In this document: positions 1-6,981 of the stretch, piece by piece
Layout: each line of letters starts with the position of its first letter
Position numbering within the stretch: position 1 is the first letter of the stretch
Source of the DNA: Kribbella albertanoniae
GTDB taxonomy: Bacteria; Actinomycetota; Actinomycetes; Propionibacteriales; Kribbellaceae
Reading direction: 5' to 3'
Length of the DNA: 39,121 nucleotides
NCBI RefSeq assembly: GCF_004348455.1
Contig: NZ_SMKA01000048.1
Location: 1-39,121, forward strand
The notes under the pieces: generated by a model
The model's database searches: none
What the model was told of the DNA's origin: nothing
The model's input: the letters and a program-made list of their open reading frames with translations, nothing else
Position numbers and translations under genes: made by a program

Positions 1-211
1 AAGAGACAGGTGAACGAGTGATTGTGATGGCCCGGGTGTCCGCGCCCGCGGGGTTAAGGCGGACCGCCATCACCCACCAACGTCAGGCGAGGCCGGCTCC
101 GCACGCTTGGCGTGACCGCGCGAAGGTCGGATTGGGAGGGTTATTGGGTGGTGGGCGTCCGGCCCGCAGGATCGGCGCGGCCGCCCGAGGAATGAGCGGG
201 AGAACCCGGCC

Positions 212-279
212 GGGGGCGTGAGACCTGTGATGCGGGGTCTCGGGCCATTGGATCCTGTCTCCTGCCACCACTGGTGGCG
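212..279. repeat. Direct repeat, copy 1 of 2
   Basis: This 68-bp unit recurs at 313-380 with no indels and about six mismatches. It starts with GGGGGCGTGAGACCTGTG and ends with CTGGTGGCG. Each unit contains the inverted pair GAGACC...GGTCTC, and copy 1 also has CCACCACTGGTGG. The offset of 101 bp is not a multiple of three, so the repeat is not tandem coding sequence. Confidence 0.8.
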
Positions 280-312
280 TGGGGCGTCGTGTGCTTGCTG
301 GAGACATGGGCT

Positions 313-380
313 GGGGGCGTGAGACCTGTGGTGCGGGGTCTCGGGCCGTCAGTTCCTGTCTCCTGCCAGCACTGGTGGCG
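313..380. repeat. Direct repeat, copy 2 of 2
   Basis: Second copy of the unit at 212-279. The differences cluster in the middle (around 331-345) and at one base of the CCAGCACTGGTGG palindrome, so the outer parts and the GAGACC...GGTCTC pair are the conserved portion. It ends 70 bp before the LacI-type operator of the PL8 gene. Confidence 0.8.
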
Positions 381-450
381 CGGGCGGGGGGAATGTGCGG
401 GAGTGATTGGTTGTGAGGTGTTGACGACTGTTGTGGGCAGGTGGTGGGGT

Positions 451-466
451 GGGTAAGCGCTTGCCC
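451..466. promoter_or_regulatory. LacI-type operator before the PL8 lyase
   Basis: GGGTAAGCGCTTGCCC is a 16-bp palindrome with one mismatched pair and the core AAGCGCTT. A central CG in a palindrome of this length is typical of LacI/GalR-family operators. It ends 16 bp before the lyase start codon and just upstream of its Shine-Dalgarno sequence, a position suited to repression. The LacI-type gene at 4379-5386 is the obvious candidate regulator; that link is inferred. Confidence 0.7.
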
Positions 467-482
467 AGGGTGAGGAGTTGTG

Positions 483-2768
483 ATGGTGTCTGTTAGTCGT
501 CGCCGGTTGTTGCAGACGGGGCTGGTTGCGGGGGTGCTGACGGCGGCTCCGGTCAGCGCGCGGGCGGTTAGGGAGTTCGAGGGGTTGCGGGCTCGGTGGA
601 GTGGGTTGGCTACTGGTGGCGCGATTGATCCGGGGGATCCGGTGTACGCCGATGCGCTGGCCCGGCTGAGTCGGTCGGCGCAGGGGCTTCTGGACACGCT
701 GAGTGCGGATCCGAATCGGACGGCGTTGTGGGCGGATCTGCCGTTGAGTCCGTTGTCGGGCAACTTCTCGATCAGTTACAGCAGGCTGAAGACGATCGCG
801 CTCGCGCGGGCGACGCCGGGCACGACGTTGACCAGCGAGCCGGGTGCTGCGTTGGCGAGTGCCCTCGACTTCCTCAATCAGCGCGCTTACAACGAGACGC
901 TGCCCGAGACCGGGAACTGGTGGTTCTGGGAGATCGGTGCGCCGCGGGCGCTGCTCGACATCTGCATTCTCGCGTACGACGCCCTGTCCGCCGAGCAACG
1001 TGCTTCGTACCTCAGGGCCGTCGACCGGTTCGTCCCCGACCCGAACCGCCGGACCAACTCGCCGACCGTCCGCGAGACCGGCGCGAACCGGGTGGACAAG
1101 GCGCTGATCGTCGCCCTCCGCGGCATCGCCGGTGACGATGCCAACAAGATCGCAACTGCGCGAGACGCGTTGAGCGACGTCGCCGAAGCAGGCAAGAACA
1201 GCGTCTTCACCTACGTCACGAGTGGCGACGGTTTCTACCGCGACGGCTCGTTCGTCCAGCACGGCAACCTCGCGTACGTCGGCACCTACGGCAACGTCGC
1301 GCTCGGCGGTGTTGCGAACCTGTTCTCGCTGCTCGGCGGCTCGACGTGGGACATCACCGACCCGAAGCGCACGGTGATTCTCGACGCGGTCGAGAAGAGT
1401 TTCGCGCCGTTCATGGTCAACGGCCTGATGATGGACGCCGTCTCCGGCCGCGCGATCTCCCGCGAGAAGGCGGGCGACCACCGCAACGGCCACGCGACCA
1501 CGTCGGCCGTGCTGCTCCTCGCGAGTGGGATCGCCGAGCCCTACGCATCGACCTACAAGGCGCTGGCCAAGGGCTGGCTCACGCGGGATCGGCTCAACGA
1601 CTACTTGCCGGCGGCATCGATTCCGGAGATCTCCCGGGCGAAGGCGGTGCTGGCCGACGACGCCGTCAAACCCGCGCCTGCGAAGCCCCAGCACTTCCAG
1701 TTCGCGAACCAGGACCGGGTCGTACATCGCCGCCCTGGCTGGACTTTCGCGCTCGCGTTGTCGTCCAAGCGGATGGCTCGCTACGAGTCGGGCAACGGTG
1801 AGAACCTCCGCGGCTGGTACGTCGGCGACGGCATGACCTACCTCTACACCGACGACCAGTCGAAGTTCTTCGACGCGTTCTGGCCGACGGTCGACGCCCA
1901 ACGCCTGCCCGGTACGACGGTCAGCAGCAAACCGCGTGAGCCGCTCGGAAGCGGGCCTGGTACCGGCACGGTGGCCGCGTTCGCCGAGTGGGTCGGCGGA
2001 GCGTCGTACCAGAAGACGATAGGTGCCGTCGGCATGCACCTGATCAATCACGACAAGTCCTTGCAGGCAAGGAAGTCCTGGTTCTGCCTGTCCGACGCGG
2101 TCGTTGCCCTGGGCGCCGGAATCGTCGGCACCGACGGCTATCCGGTCGAGACCGTCGTCGAGAACCGCAAGACCACCGCCCAGCTCCTGGTCAACGGCCG
2201 GACCGCGACCAACCAGCTGTACGACGACCCGCGGTGGGCGCACCTGAACGGGGTCGGCGGCTACCTCTTTCCCACCAAGACCCGGGTCCGAGCGCACCAG
2301 GAGGACCGGACAGCCTCGTGGTCCGAGATCAACGTCGGCAATGACACCGCGGGGTCGACCACCCCGTTCACCCGGCGCTATCAGTCGCTGGTCGTCGAGC
2401 ACGGCCTGGAGGCCGGCGACTACGCCTACATCCTGCTGCCCGGGGCGAGCCCGTGGCAGACCGCGCTGCGCTCGGTGCATCCAGGGATCACGATCCTCGC
2501 GAACAACGCCACCGTGCAGGCGATCCGCTCCGACCGGGATCAGGTCACGATGGCGAACTTCTGGGGACCCGGATCCGCGGGCGGAATCACCAGCGACGGT
2601 CCGGCCTCGGTGGTCGTCGGGAACACCACGATCGCGGTCTCCGATCCCAGCCGTACGGCGACCACGGTCCGGCTCACGATCGAGCGTCGTACCGGTCCGC
2701 CGCTGGTCCTCGACGTACCGGTCGGCGGGACCCGCGGCGCCACTCAAACGATCGAGCGAACCTGGTAA
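483..2768 (+). CDS. Secreted polysaccharide lyase family 8 (hyaluronate/chondroitin/xanthan lyase type)
   Basis: Predicted secreted lyase that cuts acidic polysaccharides by beta-elimination. The N-terminus has a twin-arginine signal (SRRRLLQTG, then a hydrophobic stretch ending VSARA). An alpha-rich catalytic domain fills about residues 40-370 and beta-sandwich domains follow, as in PL8. Counting from the GTG at 480, the PL8 active-site pattern is visible: N203 (TGANRVDKA), H261 and Y270 (FVQHGNLAYVGTY) and R324/R328 (SGRAISR). The His-Tyr and Tyr-Arg spacings match the family, and the aromatic patch NWWFWEIGAPR is also typical. The length of 761 aa is normal. ATG 483 is preferred over GTG 480 because GAGGAG at 472-477 is then 5 nt away; GTG 486 is also possible. 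The substrate (hyaluronan, chondroitin, xanthan or alginate-like) cannot be fixed from sequence. It sits with a sugar-binding lipoprotein and a LacI regulator. Confidence 0.9.
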   Translation: MVSVSRRRLLQTGLVAGVLTAAPVSARAVREFEGLRARWSGLATGGAIDPGDPVYADALARLSRSAQGLLDTLSADPNRTALWADLPLSPLSGNFSISYSRLKTIALARATPGTTLTSEPGAALASALDFLNQRAYNETLPETGNWWFWEIGAPRALLDICILAYDALSAEQRASYLRAVDRFVPDPNRRTNSPTVRETGANRVDKALIVALRGIAGDDANKIATARDALSDVAEAGKNSVFTYVTSGDGFYRDGSFVQHGNLAYVGTYGNVALGGVANLFSLLGGSTWDITDPKRTVILDAVEKSFAPFMVNGLMMDAVSGRAISREKAGDHRNGHATTSAVLLLASGIAEPYASTYKALAKGWLTRDRLNDYLPAASIPEISRAKAVLADDAVKPAPAKPQHFQFANQDRVVHRRPGWTFALALSSKRMARYESGNGENLRGWYVGDGMTYLYTDDQSKFFDAFWPTVDAQRLPGTTVSSKPREPLGSGPGTGTVAAFAEWVGGASYQKTIGAVGMHLINHDKSLQARKSWFCLSDAVVALGAGIVGTDGYPVETVVENRKTTAQLLVNGRTATNQLYDDPRWAHLNGVGGYLFPTKTRVRAHQEDRTASWSEINVGNDTAGSTTPFTRRYQSLVVEHGLEAGDYAYILLPGASPWQTALRSVHPGITILANNATVQAIRSDRDQVTMANFWGPGSAGGITSDGPASVVVGNTTIAVSDPSRTATTVRLTIERRTGPPLVLDVPVGGTRGATQTIERTW

Positions 2769-2888
2769 CTGGCTGTGAGTAGCGTAAAGATCTCACCGGT
2801 CCGTAGTCGGCGTGGTTCGCAGCGTGACAACGATGCCTGCTATGTACTGACCTGGATGATCCGGTACCGGAGAGTAGTCGTCAAAGCC

Positions 2889-2918
2889 TTGACAGACCCG
2901 GTGAGAACGCTCGAAACT
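2889..2918 (+). promoter_or_regulatory. Possible promoter for the sugar-binding lipoprotein
   Basis: A perfect TTGACA lies at 2889-2894. The region 17-18 bp downstream (2912-2918, CGAAACT) is only a weak -10. The LacI-type palindrome at 2938-2949 would lie just after the start site, which fits a repressible promoter. Confidence 0.4.
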
Positions 2919-2937
2919 CAGCTCACTTTCGCGATCC

Positions 2938-2949
2938 GAGAGCGCTCTC
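2938..2949. promoter_or_regulatory. LacI-type operator before the sugar-binding lipoprotein
   Basis: GAGAGCGCTCTC is a perfect 12-bp palindrome with the central AGCGCT typical of LacI-family operators. It resembles the Streptomyces CebR-type site TGGGAGCGCTCCCA. It ends 29 bp before the start codon of the binding protein. It shares the AGCGCT core with the site at 451-466, but the flanks differ, so the two may bind one regulator with different strength or two regulators. Confidence 0.7.
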
Positions 2950-2978
2950 AACTCCGTCCAGTTCCAGGGAGCCATTTC

Positions 2979-4292
2979 ATGCGGCGCAGATACCGTGCCG
3001 GCCACCGCCCCATCGCCTTACTGCTCGGCTGCGCGCTGACGTTGCTGGCCGCCTCCTGCGGTAGCGGCGGCTCGACCGGCTCCGGCGCCGAGCCGAAGAT
3101 CGAACTGACCATCGCGACCTTCAACGAGTTCGGCTACGCGGACCTGTACGACGAGTACATGGCCGAGCACCCGAACATCCGGATCGTGGAGCGGCACGCG
3201 GAGACGGTCGACGCGCACATCAAGAACCTCGACGCGAACCTGGCCAGCGGCTCGGGGATGGCCGACATCGAGGCGATGGAACTCGGCTGGATCTACAAGT
3301 ACTTGGCCCGTGGCGACCAGTTCGCCGACCTGCGCGACTACGGCGCGAACGACCTGAAGGACCGCTGGCTGGACTGGAAGGTCTCCGGCGCCACCACCCA
3401 GGACGGCCGGATCATCGGCTACGGCACGGATATCGGGCCGGAGGCGATCTGCTACCGCCGCGACCTGTTCGCGAAGGCCGGCCTGCCGACCGACCGGGTC
3501 GAGGTGGCCAAGCTGTTCGTGGACTGGCCGTCGTACTTCGCGACCGGGCGGAAGTTCAAGGAGAAGGTGCCGGGTTCGGCCTGGTACGACTCGGCGGTGC
3601 TGACCTGGGAAGCGATGCGCAACCAGCTCATCCAGGCCTACTACTCCAACCAGGACCGCTTCCTCGGCAGCGAGAACACCCAGCTGAAGAGCGTCTGGGA
3701 CCAGGTCGTGCAGGGCAGTGCGGACGGCCTGTCCGCGCGGCAGCCGGCCTGGAGCGAGGCCTGGAAGAAGGCCTTCCGCACCGATGCGTTCGCGACGATG
3801 GCCTGCCCGGGCTGGCTGCTCGGCGTCATCCAGGAGCACGCCGGGAGCTACGGCAAAGGCAAGTGGGACGTCGCCGACGTGTTCCCCGGCGGTGGCGGTA
3901 ACTGGGGTGGGTCGTATCTGACCGTGCCGAAGCAGTCGCCGCAGCAGGCCGAGGCGGCCCGGCTGGCGGCCTGGCTCACCGCACCGGAACAGCAGGTCAA
4001 GGTCTTCAAGAAGGTCGGCTCGTTCCCGTCGACACTCGACGCGTACGACGACCCCCAGGTGAAGTCGCAGGTCAATCCCTACTTCAACAACGCACCGGTC
4101 GGCCAGATCTTCGTCAACCGGGCGCGGGCGGTGATTCTCAAGCAGCACAAGGGTCCGCGCGAGGGTGAGATCAACCAGTTGTTCACGGCGGCACTGGCCC
4201 GGGTCGACGAGGGCAAGCAGCCTCCGGACGCGGCCTGGCGACAGGCATTGGACGACGCCGAAAAGGCAGCAAATACCCGGTCGAGTGGCTGA
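2979..4292 (+). CDS. Extracellular sugar-binding lipoprotein (ABC family 1 type)
   Basis: Predicted substrate-binding protein of a carbohydrate ABC importer (437 aa). The N-terminus is basic, then a hydrophobic segment ends in a lipobox (LLAASC, about residues 21-26) with a Gly/Ser-rich linker, so it should be lipid-anchored outside the membrane. The mature part starts IELTIATFNEFGYADLYDEY and keeps family features such as the TDIGPEAICYRRDLF hinge region and late CPGWLLG and GGSYLTVPK segments. ATG 2979 is chosen because AGGGAG at 2966-2971 precedes it by 7 nt. The frame is open back to 2775, but that extension contains the operator and encodes no signal peptide. No permease or ATPase gene is adjacent. 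It lies between the PL8 lyase and the LacI gene and probably captures the lyase products. Confidence 0.85.
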   Translation: MRRRYRAGHRPIALLLGCALTLLAASCGSGGSTGSGAEPKIELTIATFNEFGYADLYDEYMAEHPNIRIVERHAETVDAHIKNLDANLASGSGMADIEAMELGWIYKYLARGDQFADLRDYGANDLKDRWLDWKVSGATTQDGRIIGYGTDIGPEAICYRRDLFAKAGLPTDRVEVAKLFVDWPSYFATGRKFKEKVPGSAWYDSAVLTWEAMRNQLIQAYYSNQDRFLGSENTQLKSVWDQVVQGSADGLSARQPAWSEAWKKAFRTDAFATMACPGWLLGVIQEHAGSYGKGKWDVADVFPGGGGNWGGSYLTVPKQSPQQAEAARLAAWLTAPEQQVKVFKKVGSFPSTLDAYDDPQVKSQVNPYFNNAPVGQIFVNRARAVILKQHKGPREGEINQLFTAALARVDEGKQPPDAAWRQALDDAEKAANTRSSG

Positions 4293-4298
4293 GAACAC

Positions 4299-4320
4299 TC
4301 TGGCGAAGACTAACGCCAGA
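4299..4320 (+). terminator. Hairpin after the sugar-binding lipoprotein gene
   Basis: Perfect 7-bp arms TCTGGCG (4299-4305) and CGCCAGA (4314-4320) enclose an 8-nt loop, 6 nt after the stop codon. No U-tract follows, only AATTAACC. It may be a factor-assisted terminator or, because it lies 58 bp before the LacI start, an operator for that gene. Confidence 0.45.
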
Positions 4321-4378
4321 AATTAACCCCGGATAGTAATACGGTGTGAACACACACCAACCGACACGGGGAGGGCCG

Positions 4379-5386
4379 ATGGACGACACAGGTTCTCCCA
4401 CGCTCGAGCAGGTCGCAGCACTGGCCGGGGTTTCGCGCGCAACGGTGTCCCGGGTGGTGAACGGATCGCCCAAGGTGCTGCCGTCGACGGTGGCGCTGGT
4501 CGAGCGCGCCATCGGTCAGCTCGGCTACGTGCCGAACCGGGCAGCCCGCGCGCTGGTGACGCGCCGGACCGACTCGGTGGCGATCGTGGTGCCGGAGCCG
4601 GACAGCCGGGTCTTCTCCGATCCCTTCTTCGCCGGGATGCTCCGTGGCGTGAGCCGGACGCTTGCCCCGACGTCCTCGCAGCTGGTGCTGCTGCTCGAGC
4701 CTGCCGAAGGCGACGACCAGCGGTTGCTGCGGTATCTGCGCGGCGGTCACGTCGACGGCGCGATCATCATCAGCCACCACGGTCGCGACAACGTGCTGCA
4801 GGAGCTCGCGCAGCTGCCGTTGCCGATCGTGTTCAGCGCCCGCCCGCTTGGCGTCGACGTACCGGTGGCGAGTGTGGACGTGGACAACGTGGCCGGTGCG
4901 CAGACAGCTGTCGAGCATCTGCTGAGTCTCGGCCGGCGCAAGATCGGTACGGTCGCCGGGCCGATCGACATGACGGCAGGCTTGGACCGGTTGACCGGCT
5001 ACCAGAATGTTGTGTCCGAGGCCGGCTTGCCGGAGGCTGTTGCCTTCGGCGACTTCACGGCCGACGGTGGTGAAGGCGCCGCGTTGGAGCTGCTCGACAA
5101 GCACCCGGATCTCGACGGGATCTTCGTGGCGAACGACCTGATGGCGACCGCCGTACTGCGGGTGTTGTCGGAGCGCGGTCGCCGGGTGCCGGCCGATGTC
5201 GCGGTGGTCGGTTTCGACGACTCGGTGCTGGCGACAACGACGACACCGAAGCTCACCACGGTTCGCCAGCCGGTCGAACGGCTCGGGGCGCGGCTGGCCG
5301 AGATCCTGCTGGCCAAGATCGCCGGCGCCGACCTCACCGGCCCCGAGGTCTACGGCACCGAACTGATCATCCGCGACAGCGCTTAA
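4379..5386 (+). CDS. LacI/GalR-family transcriptional repressor
   Basis: DNA-binding regulator of 335 aa. The N-terminal helix-turn-helix reads TLEQVAALAGVSRATVSRVV, with the hinge-helix segment PNRAARALVTRRT, followed by a periplasmic-binding-protein-like effector domain (AIVVPEPDSRVFSDPFFAGML...) that normally binds a sugar. The C-terminal part has the usual GFDDS and TTVRQP motifs. The open frame begins at GTG 4346, but ATG 4379 has GGGGAGGG at 4368-4375 and gives the normal short lead into the HTH. It probably represses the lyase and binding-protein genes through the palindromes at 451-466 and 2938-2949. Its stop codon TAA shares the TTAA sequence with the stop of the convergent downstream gene. 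Confidence 0.9.
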   Translation: MDDTGSPTLEQVAALAGVSRATVSRVVNGSPKVLPSTVALVERAIGQLGYVPNRAARALVTRRTDSVAIVVPEPDSRVFSDPFFAGMLRGVSRTLAPTSSQLVLLLEPAEGDDQRLLRYLRGGHVDGAIIISHHGRDNVLQELAQLPLPIVFSARPLGVDVPVASVDVDNVAGAQTAVEHLLSLGRRKIGTVAGPIDMTAGLDRLTGYQNVVSEAGLPEAVAFGDFTADGGEGAALELLDKHPDLDGIFVANDLMATAVLRVLSERGRRVPADVAVVGFDDSVLATTTTPKLTTVRQPVERLGARLAEILLAKIAGADLTGPEVYGTELIIRDSA

Positions 5387-6219
5387 GGCGGATCGTTCTG
5401 GAACTGGAACTGCACCCGGATCGAGTCATTGAGCGGTACGACGACAGTCGTGTTCGAGGCGGTCCAGTTCTGCGGCACCAGGAACATGCGGTTCTCGCCG
5501 ACGACGAGGAGCCGCAGACCGCGGTACCGGTAGTTGAACGTCTGCCCAGCCCCGGCTCGGAGCGCGGTCTCCTCCAGACCGGGTGACCGCAGTGCGAGCT
5601 TCTCCTTCGTGTCCAGGATGACCACTGGGAAGCGATCCAGGTTCCGCGCATCCCCCTTGGCCACCCCGCGGCCGGCGTACTGCGCTGTCGTGGCGGTCGC
5701 CCAGAAGGCACAGGTCACCGTGACGACAGCGAGCAGACCGATCAGCACTCGCGGCGCACGAGTTGCCGGATCGAGGCGACTCCGTAGGTAGGTGGCGTAG
5801 GCGAGCGCGGCAGCGGCCAGTCCGATCACCGCTGGCACCACCAGGGCGTAGTACGGCGTCCGCCCGAGCAGCGGGTACGCGATCAGGCAGGCCACACCGA
5901 GCAGCAGTACGACGACGATGACGCGGGTGGATCGCCGTACGGCGGTCGCTGTTGGGTGAATCGCGTTGTGTACAAGGAGTGCTGCCACCGCGAGCAGCGT
6001 CAGCACGAGGAGTGGGACGAGTAGTGGCTGTGGACTGCGCATCACGTAGTCCTGCGTGCTCAGGCCGATCGTGTCGACGTCGATGCCGAAGTACTCGTAC
6101 TGCGAGCGGGCGGAAACGTACCCGAAGTAGAAGAGCAACGTACTGATCAGCGTCACCGGCGTGACGATGCCGGCGGCGAAGCTCACCCAGCGCTCGGCCT
6201 GTGACCGCTCGTCCGCCAT
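5383..6219 (-). CDS. Five-helix membrane protein of unknown function
   Basis: I do not recognise this 278-aa protein. About five hydrophobic helices are visible: near residues 12-35, 65-87, 97-115, 121-143 and 155-175. A C-terminal part of about 100 residues follows without further helices, ending VVVPLNDSIRVQFQFQNDPP. That tail is rich in beta-like segments and is likely outside the membrane. The start is 3 nt after the stop of the lipoprotein gene at 6223-6843, so the two form an operon. The pair is divergent from the patatin-like lipase gene, so a functional link is possible but unproven. Confidence 0.75.
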   Translation of the reverse strand: MADERSQAERWVSFAAGIVTPVTLISTLLFYFGYVSARSQYEYFGIDVDTIGLSTQDYVMRSPQPLLVPLLVLTLLAVAALLVHNAIHPTATAVRRSTRVIVVVLLLGVACLIAYPLLGRTPYYALVVPAVIGLAAAALAYATYLRSRLDPATRAPRVLIGLLAVVTVTCAFWATATTAQYAGRGVAKGDARNLDRFPVVILDTKEKLALRSPGLEETALRAGAGQTFNYRYRGLRLLVVGENRMFLVPQNWTASNTTVVVPLNDSIRVQFQFQNDPP

Positions 6220-6222
6220 TGC

Positions 6223-6843
6223 TCAGCCATCAGTCGGGGTCTCGGGTGTTTCGGTGGGCTCGACGGTCTCGGTCGGCAGTTCGCCCGTGATGAACTCCAC
6301 CTGGGTGCCCCGCTTCTTGGCCTCCTGCTGGACCTTGCGGCAGTCCTCCTCGGTATCGCAGCTGACTTCGGCCTCGATGACGACGTTCGGGTCCTCGGTG
6401 CCGTTGGCAACCTGCTTCGCGCCGACGTAGCACGACACGGGCTCCGTGTTCGCCCGCACGGTCAGGCCGGGACACTGCCGACGGTCACCCTGACACGCCT
6501 GCTGGTAGAGCTCGAAGATGTTGTCCGGTTCGAGATGGACCGCGCCGAACGTGACGACCGTGCCGTCGGGAAGGTCGCCGGCGAGCCAGGCGACCGACGC
6601 ACACTGTTCGATCCCGACCTCGTCAGGGGCACCTCCGACGGGCGCCGTCGCCAGCGAGATGGCGGGCTTGTTCTGCTTGGTCTGGGTGGTCTCCGTGGTG
6701 GTCGGCTCCGGATTCGGTTCGCCGGTCGTCGTCTCCGTCGTTTCCGGCGGCGTCGTACTCCCACCGTTGCCGCTGGTCGTTGTGTCGCTGCACCCCACGA
6801 CCAGCATCAAGATCGCTACTACCGTTGACATCGCTGTGCGCAT
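6223..6843 (-). CDS. Thr/Glu-rich lipoprotein of unknown function
   Basis: Predicted lipoprotein of 206 aa. A short hydrophobic N-terminus ends in the lipobox LVVGC. A low-complexity Thr/Glu/Pro-rich linker of about 45 residues follows, as in many actinobacterial surface lipoproteins. The folded part (about residues 60-190) has several cysteines (EQCASVAW, QQACQGDRRQCPG, SCYVG, SCDTEEDCRK), suggesting disulphides. The C-terminus is again Thr/Glu/Pro-rich. ATG 6843 is preferred to GTG 6852 because a G-rich Shine-Dalgarno-like sequence (GGGGGTGA) lies just upstream. I recognise no family. It is the first gene of an operon with the membrane protein at 5383-6219. Confidence 0.75.
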   Translation of the reverse strand: MRTAMSTVVAILMLVVGCSDTTTSGNGGSTTPPETTETTTGEPNPEPTTTETTQTKQNKPAISLATAPVGGAPDEVGIEQCASVAWLAGDLPDGTVVTFGAVHLEPDNIFELYQQACQGDRRQCPGLTVRANTEPVSCYVGAKQVANGTEDPNVVIEAEVSCDTEEDCRKVQQEAKKRGTQVEFITGELPTETVEPTETPETPTDG

Positions 6844-6981
6844 ACCGGTCACCCCCGACTACAGAATGCGCTCGTTGGCTGCGCCGGACAACTGCTCATC
6901 AGGGCAACCTTTTGTTCACTCTCCGCTGTTGCTTTCGTTCCTTCTCGTGACAGAGTGGTACTTGTGAGGCTAGGGGGACCT
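6844..6981. other. Divergent intergenic region, lipoprotein / patatin
   Basis: These 138 bp separate two divergent starts and must carry both promoters. I see no clear -35/-10 pair and no strong palindrome. The only firm signal is AGGGGGA at 6972-6978 before the patatin start codon. Confidence 0.5.

Larger units (their letters stand above)
1..479. other. Gene-free left flank upstream of the PL8 lyase
   Basis: I find no convincing gene here. Frame 1 reads six codons to a TGA at 19-21, which could be the tail of a gene entering from the left, but that is too little to call. The open frames on either strand look like GC-bias artefacts with Arg/Pro/Gly-rich translations. The region holds a degenerate direct repeat (212-279 and 313-380) and a LacI-type palindrome (451-466), listed separately. 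Confidence 0.6.

Noticed and set aside
18..221. 67-codon frame at the left edge
   Set aside because: Arg/Gly/Pro-rich translation with no ribosome site and no recognisable feature.
141..2747. 868-codon open frame on the minus strand opposite the PL8 gene
   Set aside because: It is antisense to a clear PL8 lyase, has Arg/Pro/His-rich low-complexity translation and no motif; it is a GC-bias shadow.
2775..2978. N-terminal extension of the sugar-binding protein
   Set aside because: It would put the LacI-type operator and promoter inside the gene and precede the signal peptide; ATG 2979 has a proper ribosome site.
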